Notes: a model not told the origin generated them from the letters alone. Positions 8,597 through 16,569 are shown, counted from the first letter of the stretch. The stretch: DNA of 31,106 nt from JAAFJT01 sp043772905 (GCA_043772905.1 JAYVFS010000220.1:1-31106); one strand, 5' to 3'. Translations and numbers: made by a program.

Positions 8597-9619
8597 CTAA
8601 TATGGCAAGCCCAAAAGGAAACCAATCGTAAAGTTAGCATCCCAATCGAAGACAAATTGCTGTGTATTTGTGCCATCCGCGATTGCTTTATAAATATTCA
8701 AACCCGCCTTCAATTTGGCATCTTTTGTCTGGTATTGGTCTGGCGCATTGAGCACTGTAAAACGCTCTTTGTCCTTCCGCACTTGTTTTGCCAACTCAAA
8801 AGGCACACCGCCGATGATGAAACAAACTTTGCGTTTTGGGAAAGGTACTTTTTCTGCTTTGGCTTTCATTTCGTTGTAAACAGCCGCATCAGACATATTA
8901 TTTTGGAAATATTTTGCACCCGAACCTTCAATGGATGTCAGTTTTCCGCCATCTGACCAAGCCATTTTAGTGTTGCCCGAACCAATATCTACAACAAAGG
9001 CATCATCCTCATAATCCTTCGGCATCACAGATTTGTAGCCCAATTTGCCTTCTTGTTCAGCCGTTACGAGGTTGACAAAATAGCCCATAGTTTTCAGATA
9101 ATCTGTTATTTTCTTAGTAATTTCCACCTTTTGTGCGCCTGAACTGATGACAAAATGAATATCACGTGGGCTGACACCGAAGCTTAACATACCAGAAATA
9201 TAGTTTTTTAAACCATTTTTTACGTCTTCGTCGCTTGTCAATTTTTCATAAACAAGGCTTGCTCCGAAATCCGCTTTTTCCAATTTCCAGTTTTTCTGAG
9301 CATCCGCTCGAATGATAAAAGAATTGAAACCCGAAGCGCCCAATTCGACAACCCCTTTCAATTTACCACCATTCGGAGCGGGCGGCGTATAGTCAAAACG
9401 AGGACGATTAGCGGATGCTGTTGCCGACGAAGGTGATTGAGTCGAAGAAGCAGTAGTTGCTTCATTGCCCGAAGCATTATCGCTTGTCGAAGTTTCAGTA
9501 CCATCTTTTTTACTGAATTTTTCAGTCAACTGGGGTAAAAACTCGCGGACAGCAAAAAAGATACCCCCAACTATCAACAGGGTGATTAAAAAACGTGAAA
9601 AAGGTGTCAAACGGCTCAT
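8597..9619 (-). CDS. Membrane-tethered Ppx/GppA-like (actin-fold) protein
   Basis: The 340-residue protein has an N-terminal membrane helix (about 9-27), then a Ser/Thr/Ala-rich low-complexity linker (about 40-75), then a sugar-kinase/actin-like domain. The motifs fit the Ppx/GppA exopolyphosphatase layout: VELGASGFNSFII (91-103) in the phosphate-1 position, TAEQEGKLGY (186-195) resembling the GEEE-type segment, VVDIGSGNTKMAW (209-221) as phosphate-2, and FIIGGVPFELAKQ (267-279) near the usual GG motif. It is much shorter than full exopolyphosphatases and has a tether they lack. It may bind or cleave polyphosphate or a nucleotide; activity is unproven. It sits upstream of the barrel gene on the same strand but has its own terminator. 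Confidence 0.65.
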   Translation of the reverse strand: MSRLTPFSRFLITLLIVGGIFFAVREFLPQLTEKFSKKDGTETSTSDNASGNEATTASSTQSPSSATASANRPRFDYTPPAPNGGKLKGVVELGASGFNSFIIRADAQKNWKLEKADFGASLVYEKLTSDEDVKNGLKNYISGMLSFGVSPRDIHFVISSGAQKVEITKKITDYLKTMGYFVNLVTAEQEGKLGYKSVMPKDYEDDAFVVDIGSGNTKMAWSDGGKLTSIEGSGAKYFQNNMSDAAVYNEMKAKAEKVPFPKRKVCFIIGGVPFELAKQVRKDKERFTVLNAPDQYQTKDAKLKAGLNIYKAIADGTNTQQFVFDWDANFTIGFLLGLPY

Positions 9620-9792
9620 TTTACAAAAGTTTTAGTAAGTCAATAATCAATTTTAGTATTCTGTTATTTTCAGAAATCACGCAATACTACGTGTTTTGCT
9701 TATAAAATCAAAGAAAACCGACCGACAAAATGCCCCCTCAGTATTTCGTCGAAAAAGTAGCCCTTTCTCTTTTATTTTTTAAACAAAATTTT

Positions 9793-9800
9793 TATTTTTG
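9793..9800 (+). promoter_or_regulatory. Candidate -7 element TATTTTTG for the VOC gene
   Basis: TATTTTTG fits TAnnTTTG and lies 46 bases before ATG 9847. The upstream TTG is not clear. Confidence 0.4.
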
Positions 9801-9846
9801 ACAATTATTTTAAACTTAATATTTTAAAAATTAAAAACCATTCACA

Positions 9847-10224
9847 ATGAGAAACATCATCACTTGGTTCGAAATTCCATCATCCGACATCGCCAGAGCG
9901 AAAGCATTTTATGAAGCACTTTTAGACACACAAATAGCTGATATTCAAGACTTCGGCGGTTTGAAAATGGCTTTTTTTCAACGACCTGAAAATTCCAGTG
10001 CAACAACAGGCGCCATTGTTCAACACACAGAATATACGCCTTCCTATCAAGGCTCCCTGCTTTATTTTGATGGTGGTGAAGACCTTGCACCCATGCTCGC
10101 TCGTGTAGAACCCGCAGGCGGGAAAATTTTGAAACCTAAAACCATGATTTCTCCTGAATATGGACACATGGCTTTGTTTGAAGATACAGAAGGCAACCGC
10201 ATGGCACTTTATTCGATTGGTTGA
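9847..10224 (+). CDS. VOC-superfamily (glyoxalase/bleomycin-resistance-like) protein
   Basis: A 125-residue single-module protein. ITWFEIPSSDIARAKAFYEALLD is the typical first beta-alpha-beta of the vicinal oxygen chelate fold, and the C-terminal half (LLYFDGGEDLAPMLARVEPAGG, YGHMALFEDTEGNRMALY) is the second. Residues such as H147-type metal ligands cannot be assigned with certainty, and the substrate is unknown; members include lyases, dioxygenases and binding proteins. It is followed by direct repeats and a hairpin and converges with the DinB-like gene. Confidence 0.85.
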   Translation: MRNIITWFEIPSSDIARAKAFYEALLDTQIADIQDFGGLKMAFFQRPENSSATTGAIVQHTEYTPSYQGSLLYFDGGEDLAPMLARVEPAGGKILKPKTMISPEYGHMALFEDTEGNRMALYSIG

Positions 10225-10271
10225 TTGGTTATTGGTTGATTGGTTATTCCTTACACCAATAACCAATCAAC
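10221..10271. repeat. TTGATTGGTTATT repeats forming a hairpin
   Basis: The 13-mer TTGATTGGTTATT occurs at 10221-10233 and 10236-10248 and again inverted at 10258-10270. The second and third copies form a 14-bp stem (10235-10248 with 10258-10271). The first copy overlaps the VOC stop codon, so the hairpin may terminate that transcript. Confidence 0.75.
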
Positions 10272-10280
10272 AAAACAAAA

Positions 10281-10310
10281 GAACCGCACAGTACAATACT
10301 ATGCGGCTCT
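10281..10310 (-). terminator. Terminator of the TetR-DinB operon
   Basis: On the minus strand GAGCCGCATAGTA pairs with TACTGTGCGGTTC (two G-U pairs) and is followed by TTTTGTTTTG. It lies about 40 bases after the stop at 10349. Confidence 0.75.
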
Positions 10311-10348
10311 CAAAACAAAGAGTATAAAAAATTTTATTGAATCTTCAT

Positions 10349-10873
10349 TCAGGAAAAATCACTCATTATCTTTTCAACGATATTGTGATGATGACGTGTG
10401 TGGTAAGCCGTAAAATGCAAAAATTCACCCGCCGTCAACAAACCGATTAAAGGGTGCGGAATTTGATAGCTGTCTAAATCTGCCTCGCTCATAAGTGCAG
10501 CACGCTCCAATAATTTTGTTGACACAGATTTGTAAACATCGAGCATTTCTGTTTTTGACCCCTCAGTATCTAAGTGCCTGTAAACCGTCAGCAGTGGTAT
10601 GGGCGTTTTTAAAGCGTTGGCATACAATTTTTTAACATCTTCATAGCTTTGCGATTCACGATTACTTTTTGCCCATTGATTCATAGATTCAGGATTGCCA
10701 AATAAGCTCACCAAAGGTTTTGATGATTTGATTAAATGCAGAATATTTTGTCCGACAGACCATTTTTCAGGATTCGGTTGTTGAAAAAAATCTTCTTCCG
10801 ACACATTTTCGACGGTCTTTATCAAGGCATCTACTTCATTTTGAAGGCGGTTTAAAATTGCTTGTTTTTCCAT
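10349..10873 (-). CDS. DinB-family (DinB_2) four-helix protein
   Basis: The 174-residue protein fits the DinB/YfiT-like superfamily, four-helix bundles with a metal-binding His triad. Candidate ligands are H46 (NILHLIK) and H158 and H162 in FTAYHTRHHHN. Substrates of such proteins are often thiols, but none can be inferred here. It follows the TetR gene by 55 bases on the same strand and probably shares its transcript, so the regulator may control it. Motif copy 10559-10568 reads D-T-E-G (102-105) on the coding strand, in the region between the helices. Confidence 0.8.
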   Translation of the reverse strand: MEKQAILNRLQNEVDALIKTVENVSEEDFFQQPNPEKWSVGQNILHLIKSSKPLVSLFGNPESMNQWAKSNRESQSYEDVKKLYANALKTPIPLLTVYRHLDTEGSKTEMLDVYKSVSTKLLERAALMSEADLDSYQIPHPLIGLLTAGEFLHFTAYHTRHHHNIVEKIMSDFS

Positions 10874-10928
10874 TTTTGATTGATTTTATATTTATTGAAT
10901 ATTCATTAAATTAAAAAAATTAAAAAAA

Positions 10929-11486
10929 CTATTGAACGTGCATTTTAGCACGATTAAATGCCTTGATGGTGTAGCTGTCGTCCTTGTAAAGTAGGGACAA
11001 CATGATACCGCCTTGCAGGTCTTGAACAACTTGTTCCGCTAAATTCCGAGCATATTTTTCCGTAAATTTTGCTTGATAAATCTTTGTTAATGCCTTGATG
11101 TATGCATCAAAAAAAGCACGCAACACGTTCACAAATTTAGGTTCCATGTAAGCTGTTTCTAAAACGGTATTACCCATTAAACATCCCCCCTCAGTATAAA
11201 CAAAGGATTTACCCATTTTTCTAAGCATTTTATCGATTTTTTCAATCGGTTCAAGGCTATCATCTTCTGCAATGACGCTTATGTTTTGTCGAAACCGTTC
11301 CAAAACGCCTTCTAATATAGCCGTCATCAAATCCTCTTTATCCTTGAAATAATAGTAAAAATGAGAAGGCTGTATGTCGCAAGCCTCCGCCAAATCTTTC
11401 ATACTCGTATAGGTATACCCACGTTGACGTATCACAGCAGTTGCTTTCAATAGGACTTCTTCTTTCGATGTTTTAACTGTAGGCAT
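10929..11486 (-). CDS. TetR-family transcriptional regulator
   Basis: The 185-residue protein has the TetR N-terminal DNA-binding domain: TSMKDLAEACDIQPSHFYYYFKDKEDL (27-53) with the helix-turn-helix and the typical YYYF-K-KEDL segment. The C-terminal ligand/dimer domain includes GGCLMGN, a stretch common in one TetR subgroup. Motif copy 11187-11196 encodes Y-T-E-G-G directly before that cysteine. It probably regulates itself and the downstream DinB-like gene. The effector is unknown. Confidence 0.92.
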   Translation of the reverse strand: MPTVKTSKEEVLLKATAVIRQRGYTYTSMKDLAEACDIQPSHFYYYFKDKEDLMTAILEGVLERFRQNISVIAEDDSLEPIEKIDKMLRKMGKSFVYTEGGCLMGNTVLETAYMEPKFVNVLRAFFDAYIKALTKIYQAKFTEKYARNLAEQVVQDLQGGIMLSLLYKDDSYTIKAFNRAKMHVQ

Positions 11487-11502
11487 AAGTGAAAAATTTC
11501 GA

Positions 11503-11526
11503 CAAATTTATAGAATGATTGTTCAA
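11503..11526 (-). promoter_or_regulatory. Candidate TetR promoter with overlapping imperfect palindrome
   Basis: On the minus strand TAAATTTG (11510-11503) fits TAnnTTTG. Just upstream, GAACAATCATTC (11523-11512) has GAA/TTC symmetry and could be an autoregulatory operator. The TTG at 11526-11524 is only 13 bases from the TA, shorter than usual. Confidence 0.35.
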
Positions 11527-11672
11527 TAAAAAAATATTTTTCTAATTTTTTTTGAATGCTTTTACGTTTTCCAATCATTCCCAATTTCCTTTTCTCAACA
11601 CCTCAAAAAAGATACCCCTCAGTATTTCCATGTTTTTTCTAATGTTTTCTAAAATAATCCCAATCGAAGTTC

Positions 11673-11680
11673 TATTTTTG
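11673..11680 (+). promoter_or_regulatory. Candidate -7 element TATTTTTG for gcvH
   Basis: TATTTTTG fits TAnnTTTG and lies 47 bases before ATG 11728, similar to the spacing before the VOC gene. Confidence 0.4.
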
Positions 11681-11727
11681 AGCCAAAATATCATCCAAAT
11701 TAATCATTAATCAATTTCTTTCTAATT

Positions 11728-12111
11728 ATGAATTTTCCTTCTGAATTAAAATACACAAAAGAACACGAGTGGATACGCCTCGAAGGTGACATCGCAACCA
11801 TCGGCATCAGCGACCACGCACAAAGCGAATTAGGCGATATCGTCTATGTTGAAGTTGAAAGCGTTGGCGAAACGATTGAAGCCAATGAGGTTTTTGGCAC
11901 TGTTGAAGCTGTCAAAACAACTTCTGAACTCTATATGCCAATCACGGGTGAAGTCTTAGAATTCAACGAGAAACTCAGCGACGAACCTGAACTTGTCAAC
12001 TCCGACCCTTACGGCGATGGTTGGATTGTGAAAGTAAAAGTGGCTAATATCGCAGATGTTGCTGCCCTTTTAGACGCAACGGCTTATCAAAATGAGTTAC
12101 CCGCGCATTAA
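11728..12111 (+). CDS. gcvH: Glycine cleavage system H protein
   Basis: The 127-residue H protein carries lipoate on a lysine and shuttles the aminomethyl group between the P and T proteins of the glycine cleavage complex. The lipoylation site is clear: GTVEAVKTTSELYMP with K63. KYTKEHEWI at the N-terminus and DPYGDGWIVKVK near the C-terminus are also family hallmarks. gcvP and gcvT are not in the window. It is followed after three bases by a VanZ-like gene, so the two are probably co-transcribed. Confidence 0.97.
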   Translation: MNFPSELKYTKEHEWIRLEGDIATIGISDHAQSELGDIVYVEVESVGETIEANEVFGTVEAVKTTSELYMPITGEVLEFNEKLSDEPELVNSDPYGDGWIVKVKVANIADVAALLDATAYQNELPAH

Positions 12112-12114
12112 AAC

Positions 12115-12516
12115 ATGAAAAACATAAAAATTTCATACGCCCCCGCACTCGCGTGGGGCATTTTTGTTTTTGTCTTGTCCGTAATACCCGGCAAAGACTT
12201 TCCGTCTATTCCGAATTGGGGAAGTTTATTATCGCTCGATAAAATCGTTCACATGATTTTTTACGGCTTACTGACTTTACTGATATTACGTGGCAAACGA
12301 AAAACGACGAATAGAGCCGTTCCCCTACTTTTTGCGGTCGGTACAGCTGTTTTTAGTAGTTCCTATGGTTGGTTTTTGGAATGGTTTCAAGGCGCATATT
12401 GTTCTGATAGAATGTCTGATGTCATGGACGGTATTGCTAATACCGTTGGCGCAGTGTTGGGATTGCTGTTTTTTCTCTATTTTCAACAAAAAAATAGGTC
12501 TTATAAAAACGCTTAG
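12115..12516 (+). CDS. VanZ-like family membrane protein
   Basis: The 133-residue protein has about four membrane helices (about 8-25, 45-60, 67-84, 106-123). The spacing of DKIVHMIFYGLLTLL, GWFLEWFQ and SDVMDGIANTVGAVLG matches the VanZ-like family (D-K-x-H, E-x-x-Q and D-x-x-x-N signatures). VanZ is linked to teicoplanin resistance in enterococci, but the role of these homologues is unknown. The start lies 3 bases after the gcvH stop, so the genes form a tight pair. Confidence 0.85.
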   Translation: MKNIKISYAPALAWGIFVFVLSVIPGKDFPSIPNWGSLLSLDKIVHMIFYGLLTLLILRGKRKTTNRAVPLLFAVGTAVFSSSYGWFLEWFQGAYCSDRMSDVMDGIANTVGAVLGLLFFLYFQQKNRSYKNA

Positions 12517-12564
12517 TTGGACGCTGTTCATCGCAAAGAAGCAACTTTTATCAAAAAAAGACGT

Positions 12565-12572
12565 TATTTTTG
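12565..12572 (+). promoter_or_regulatory. Candidate -7 element TATTTTTG before the TPR gene
   Basis: TATTTTTG fits TAnnTTTG and lies 88 bases before ATG 12661, in the 144-bp gap after the VanZ-like gene. Confidence 0.3.
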
Positions 12573-12660
12573 AGTTAGAAAAGGTGGTTGAATGTCCCAT
12601 CCATATTCTAAATTACGGAATCAGTAAAATCAAAAATAATCAGTTTCAATCAGTGATAAA

Positions 12661-14472
12661 ATGAAAAAGCTACTCCTTTATTTACTCCTCGTTGCGCCTT
12701 TACTCTTAAAAGGGCAGCCGAATCCACAACTGGCAGAGCAATATTTTCAGAATGGTGAATTAGAAAAAGCAGCCGTTTTGTATGAGAAATTATATGCACA
12801 GAACTCGGGTGATTATTACTTTGATAGGTATTTGTCTTGCCTCATGGATTTAAACCGTTTTGACGAAGCGGAAAAAATTATTACGAAGCAAATAAAGAAA
12901 GAGCCTTCAAAATCAACACTTTACGTTCAGTTGGGTAAACTTTATGAACGCCAAAACAAAAATGAAGATGCTGCTGAACAATACAAAAAAGCCATTGACA
13001 AGCTCCCGTCTGACCGTTATATGATTGACAATTTGGCAGCGAATTTCAGCTCGATGGCGCGCTACGATTTGGCTTTGGCAACCTACGAACAAGGCAGTAA
13101 GTTGTTGAGAAATAAAAATATGTTCGCCTATAACCTCGCTGAATTGTACCGTCGAAAAGACGATGTACCCATGATGATTGAGTCCTACCTCAATGCCATC
13201 AAAGAAAACCCTGGATACCTCCCCTCAGTACAATCTATGTTGATGCGCAATGCAACAGGCGCGGACGAGCAAACGGAATTGCAAAGTCAACTATATGCAC
13301 GTATTCAAGACGAACCTAAAGTGTTGACGTATCCAGAATTGTTGTCGTGGGTGTTTTTGCAAAAAAAAGACTATAAAAATGCTTTTCGGCAGCTCAAAGC
13401 AGTTGACCGCATGAACGGTGAAGACGGCAATCGGGTTTTCGGATTGGCGAGTATTGCTGCCGAAGACCATGATTATGATGCGGCGATTGAAGGCTACACC
13501 TATATAGTTACGGAAAAAGGTCGGCAATCACCTTTGTTTATCATTTCAAAGCAAAACCTTTTGTCGTGCAAACGCAAGAAATTGACAGAAGGTTATACGT
13601 TTACAAATACTGAACTTTTAGAAATTGAGAAAGAATATGAATCTTTTTTAGATGATGTTGGTCGAAATGCTCGGACAGCGCCCATTATTTCAGAATTGGC
13701 TGAATTAGAGGCATTTTACTTGCAAAATTTGGATAAAGCGGTCGCTCTTTTAGAAGAAGTCGTTGATTTTCCAATGGTTGACCGTGAAGTTCAGTCACAT
13801 GCAAAATTGAGTTTGGGCGATTTTTATTTGATTCGGGGCGAGCGTTGGGAAGCGACTTTGTTGTATTCTCAGGTGGATAAACTCTACAAAGACGATGTTT
13901 TGGGACATGAAGCACGTTTCAAAAATGCAAAATTGAGTTATTATTTCGGCGATTTCGATTGGGCAAAAGCGCAATTTGATGTGTTGAAAGCCTCAACGTC
14001 TAAATTGATTTCAAACGATGCGATTGATATGAGTGTTTTTATCTTGGACAACACAGGGCTTGACTCCAATACTACAGCCATGCAAATGTATGCCGAAGCT
14101 GAATTATTGGTTTTCCAGAATAATTACAAAGGGGCTTTTGAAAAATTGGATTCCATAATGATGCTTTTTCCTGAACATTCGCTTGATGATGATGTGTTAT
14201 ATTTGAAGGCGCAAGTCTATAAAAAACAACGGGATTATACGAAAGCCGTTATCATGTTTGAAAAGATTTTAGAAAAATACAAGGAAGAAATACGTGCCGA
14301 CAATTCTCTTTTTGAAATGGCAGATATTTACGAAAAGCGGCTCAATGATAAGGATAAAGCTAAATTGCTATACGAAAGGCTTTTTACAGAGTTTTCAGAT
14401 TCGACTTTAGCTGTCGAAGCTCGAAAAAGGTTTAGAATACTGAGGGGGGATAAAATTGGCAAAGAGCAATAA
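12661..14472 (+). CDS. Exported TPR-repeat protein, 603 residues
   Basis: A signal peptide (MKKLLLYLLLVAPLLLKGQ) precedes a chain of tetratricopeptide repeats, for example PQLAEQYFQNGELEKAAVLY, STLYVQLGKLYERQNKNEDA, MFAYNLAELYRRKDD, VLYLKAQVYKKQRDYTKAV and SLFEMADIYEKRLNDKDKAK. The layout resembles exported scaffold TPR proteins of Bacteroidota, probably in the periplasm. No enzymatic domain is seen. Two motif copies lie inside: 13221-13230 (L-P-S-V) and 14438-14447 in minus orientation (I-L-R-G-D), the latter near the C-terminus. A 7-base tandem repeat and a strong terminator follow. Confidence 0.85.
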   Translation: MKKLLLYLLLVAPLLLKGQPNPQLAEQYFQNGELEKAAVLYEKLYAQNSGDYYFDRYLSCLMDLNRFDEAEKIITKQIKKEPSKSTLYVQLGKLYERQNKNEDAAEQYKKAIDKLPSDRYMIDNLAANFSSMARYDLALATYEQGSKLLRNKNMFAYNLAELYRRKDDVPMMIESYLNAIKENPGYLPSVQSMLMRNATGADEQTELQSQLYARIQDEPKVLTYPELLSWVFLQKKDYKNAFRQLKAVDRMNGEDGNRVFGLASIAAEDHDYDAAIEGYTYIVTEKGRQSPLFIISKQNLLSCKRKKLTEGYTFTNTELLEIEKEYESFLDDVGRNARTAPIISELAELEAFYLQNLDKAVALLEEVVDFPMVDREVQSHAKLSLGDFYLIRGERWEATLLYSQVDKLYKDDVLGHEARFKNAKLSYYFGDFDWAKAQFDVLKASTSKLISNDAIDMSVFILDNTGLDSNTTAMQMYAEAELLVFQNNYKGAFEKLDSIMMLFPEHSLDDDVLYLKAQVYKKQRDYTKAVIMFEKILEKYKEEIRADNSLFEMADIYEKRLNDKDKAKLLYERLFTEFSDSTLAVEARKRFRILRGDKIGKEQ

Positions 14473-14473
14473 G

Positions 14474-14504
14474 CAAGGGGCAAGAGGCAAGAGGCAAGAG
14501 GCAA
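14474..14504 (+). repeat. Tandem 7-mer CAAGAGG
   Basis: One imperfect unit (CAAGGGG) is followed by three perfect CAAGAGG units and a partial unit. The array begins just after the TPR gene stop codon (14470-14472) and runs up to the terminator. Confidence 0.85.
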
Positions 14505-14507
14505 TAA

Positions 14508-14548
14508 ACAAAAGGCAAAGAACCTGGTATAGGTTCTTTGCCTTTTGT
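14508..14548 (+). terminator. Long perfect terminator hairpin
   Basis: An 18-bp perfect stem (ACAAAAGGCAAAGAACCT at 14508-14525 with 14531-14548) has a five-base loop and T-rich flank. Confidence 0.85.
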
Positions 14549-14738
14549 ATTTCAATAAATAATATCACCAAATAATTTACATAATCAATATTTTTAAATC
14601 TTTTTTAAAATAAAATACTCAAATAAGTTTCATTTCATAAATATTCACTAATTTGCACCATATTTAAAATTGGATACATTTTTGTAAGCAGATTCATGAA
14701 GTATATTTATTTTTATCATCAAACATATCTATTGACTT

Positions 14739-14870
14739 ATGAAAATTCTTATTTTTTTAGTGATGTGGCTATTAGTCGAAATAGCTTTTAAGGTGTCAAA
14801 ACAAAATTTCAGCCAACGGCACAATCCCAAAAGTCGTGTTTTGGACGATTGGGAATTCCTTAAAAGCTAA
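14739..14870 (+). CDS. Small membrane protein, 43 residues
   Basis: ATG 14739 opens a 43-codon frame ending at TAA 14868-14870. Residues 1-17 (MKILIFLVMWLLVEIAF) are a hydrophobic helix followed by a basic, polar tail (KVSKQNFSQRHNPKSRVLDD) ending WEFLKS. It could be a small single-span membrane protein. Support is contextual: it lies alone between two terminators (14508-14548 and 14955-14990), with a TACATTTTTG promoter-like box at 14675-14684. No homologue is recognised, so it may still be a chance frame. Confidence 0.5.
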   Translation: MKILIFLVMWLLVEIAFKVSKQNFSQRHNPKSRVLDDWEFLKS

Positions 14871-14954
14871 AAATCTATGATTTTAGTATTCTCTCAATAA
14901 TTTTGTTGCCCCCCTCAGTATGCGTTTCTATTTTATTGAGTGGGGTTAAAACGT

Positions 14955-14990
14955 AAAGGCTTGCAGACAGTATTTGTCTCGCAAGCCTTT
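14955..14990 (+). terminator. Rho-independent terminator after the small gene
   Basis: AAAGGCTTGC (14955-14964) pairs with GCAAGCCTTT (14981-14990), extended inside by AGACA/TGTCT with one bulged base, then a long T-run. Confidence 0.85.
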
Positions 14991-15070
14991 TTTATTTTTT
15001 TTTAACTTATTAATAATCAATGTTTTATGGTTTTTGTTGTTATTTTTTTGAACTTTTAGTGAACTTTAAT

Positions 15071-15101
15071 TTGAAATTGTGTGTCTATACACTTAACTTT
15101 G
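15071..15101 (+). promoter_or_regulatory. Promoter of yceI-like gene (TTG-N20-TAACTTTG)
   Basis: TTG at 15071-15073 and TAACTTTG at 15094-15101 are separated by 20 bases, the best match in the window to the Bacteroidota TTG / TAnnTTTG promoter. The leader is about 52 bases. Confidence 0.6.
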
Positions 15102-15159
15102 CGACACATAAATTTTAACAATTAAAAATCAGTTTATTTAACTTAAAAAATCCATAAAA

Positions 15160-15678
15160 ATGGCAACGACTAAATGGTCAATTGACCCCACTCACACAGA
15201 CATCCAATTCAAAGTAAAACACTTGATGATTACGACTGTCACAGGCAGTTTTGGCGAATTTTCAGGCGATGCCACCACAGAAGGTGACGATTTTGAAGGC
15301 GCAAGCGTCAATTTCACAGCTCAAATAGCGTCAATCACGACAAACAATGAGCAACGTGATGCACATTTGAAAAGTGCAGACTTTTTTGATGTAGAAAAGA
15401 ATCCAACCCTTACTTTTGTCGGAAAAGAACTGAAAGGCGGCAAATTGACAGGCGACATCACTATGCACGGCATTACTAAAACCATCACATTAGATGCTGA
15501 ATTTTTAGGCATCGCAAAAGACCCGTGGGGCAATATCAAAGCAGGTTTTGAACTGGAAGGTAAAATTAAACGTTCTGATTTTGGTTTGACTTGGAACGCA
15601 CCCACAGAAGCAGGCGGCGTTTTGGTTTCAGATGATGTGCGTTTATTGGCAAACGTACAACTTGTAAAAGCAGCTTAA
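15160..15678 (+). CDS. YceI-family protein
   Basis: The 172-residue protein matches the YceI lipocalin-like barrel that binds polyisoprenoid lipids: WSIDPTHTDIQFKVKHLMITTVTGSFGEFSG at the N-terminus, NNEQRDAHLKSADFFDVEKNP, GDITMHGITKTITLD and the C-terminal KRSDFGLTWN. No signal peptide is present, so this member is probably cytoplasmic, unlike E. coli YceI. It has its own strong promoter and is followed by an imperfect hairpin and the pirin gene. Confidence 0.93.
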   Translation: MATTKWSIDPTHTDIQFKVKHLMITTVTGSFGEFSGDATTEGDDFEGASVNFTAQIASITTNNEQRDAHLKSADFFDVEKNPTLTFVGKELKGGKLTGDITMHGITKTITLDAEFLGIAKDPWGNIKAGFELEGKIKRSDFGLTWNAPTEAGGVLVSDDVRLLANVQLVKAA

Positions 15679-15681
15679 AAA

Positions 15682-15746
15682 ATGATGAATGATGAATATG
15701 CAGACAATTGAAAATCAACATTTTTTACATATTCATCATTTATCAT
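15682..15746. terminator. Imperfect long hairpin between yceI and pirin
   Basis: A 19-bp stem with one mismatch (15682-15700 with 15728-15746) encloses 27 bases. The repeated ATGATGA units make the arms low complexity. It could attenuate read-through. Confidence 0.5.
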
Positions 15747-15778
15747 TCTCTAAGAATCTAAAAATCCAAATAATAAAA

Positions 15779-16513
15779 ATGGCAAACATCGTTCTTCACA
15801 AATCGGAAACAAGAGGACACGCCAATCACGGTTGGCTCAATGCACGTCACTCTTTTAGTTTTGCAAATTACCACAATCCAGAACGGATGCACTTCGGCGT
15901 TGTGCGCGTTTTGAATGACGACATCATCGCCCCTGCAATGGGTTTTGGGACGCACCCGCATGACAATATGGAAATCATTACAATTCCTTTGCGTGGCTCG
16001 CTGCGCCACAAGGATTCGATGGGTAATGAAGCCGTTATTCAACAAAATGAGGTGCAAATCATGTCGGCAGGTACAGGAATTCAACACTCGGAATTTAATG
16101 CCAGCCGTGAAAAAGACATCAATTTGCTACAAATTTGGCTATTTCCTAAGCAACGGAATGTCACGCCACGTTACGACCAACGTTCTTTTTTACCCGAAGA
16201 CCGTGTGAATCAGTTGCAAACTGTTGTGGCACCTTTGGGTTCAGATGAAGAAAAAGGGGAGGCAATTGGTGTTCATCAAGACGCTTGGTTTTCGCTCGGA
16301 ACGCTTAAAGAAGGCATCGAAAAGACCTATTCTGTCAAAAAAACAGGTAATGGTGTTTATGCCTTTGTCATCGAAGGCTCGGTTACGGTCAATGGGCACC
16401 CCCTCAGTAAACGCGACGCTTTGGGCATTTCCGACATCGAAACACTGACGATTAAGGCAGAAACCGATGCTGAAATTTTGTTGATGGACGTTCCGATGTC
16501 TATGGACAACTGA
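15779..16513 (+). CDS. Pirin-family (YhaK-like) cupin
   Basis: The start at ATG 15779 (MANIVLHKSETRGHANHGWL) gives 244 residues. An upstream ATG at 15689 would run through the hairpin region and is rejected. The first cupin carries the iron ligands GTHPHDNMEI (H59, H61) and GIQHSEFN (H103, E105). Pirin-like proteins include quercetin 2,3-dioxygenases, but activity here is unknown. The C-terminal cupin is degenerate. Motif copy 16400-16409 encodes H-P-L-S-K in a loop of this second domain. Confidence 0.92.
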   Translation: MANIVLHKSETRGHANHGWLNARHSFSFANYHNPERMHFGVVRVLNDDIIAPAMGFGTHPHDNMEIITIPLRGSLRHKDSMGNEAVIQQNEVQIMSAGTGIQHSEFNASREKDINLLQIWLFPKQRNVTPRYDQRSFLPEDRVNQLQTVVAPLGSDEEKGEAIGVHQDAWFSLGTLKEGIEKTYSVKKTGNGVYAFVIEGSVTVNGHPLSKRDALGISDIETLTIKAETDAEILLMDVPMSMDN

Positions 16514-16529
16514 TTTTCGACAAAACGGT

Positions 16530-16537
16530 TATCTTTG
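16530..16537 (+). promoter_or_regulatory. Candidate -7 element TATCTTTG
   Basis: TATCTTTG fits TAnnTTTG, 33 bases before the TTG start at 16570, and supports that start. No clear TTG is found at -33. Confidence 0.4.
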
Positions 16538-16569
16538 CGCCTTTCTAAATTTACGAAAATATAACCAAC

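Larger units (their letters stand above)
14549..15159. other. 611-bp region with one small gene
   Basis: Apart from the 43-codon gene, this AT-rich stretch holds a motif copy (14911-14920), the terminator at 14955-14990 and the yceI promoter. I see no RNA gene. Confidence 0.5.

Noticed and set aside
11620..11727. Glycine riboswitch before gcvH
   Set aside because: The leader is short and AT-rich, and no paired aptamer architecture is visible.
12290..12664. 124-codon plus-strand frame overlapping the VanZ-like gene
   Set aside because: It is in another frame of a well-supported gene and has no recognisable features.
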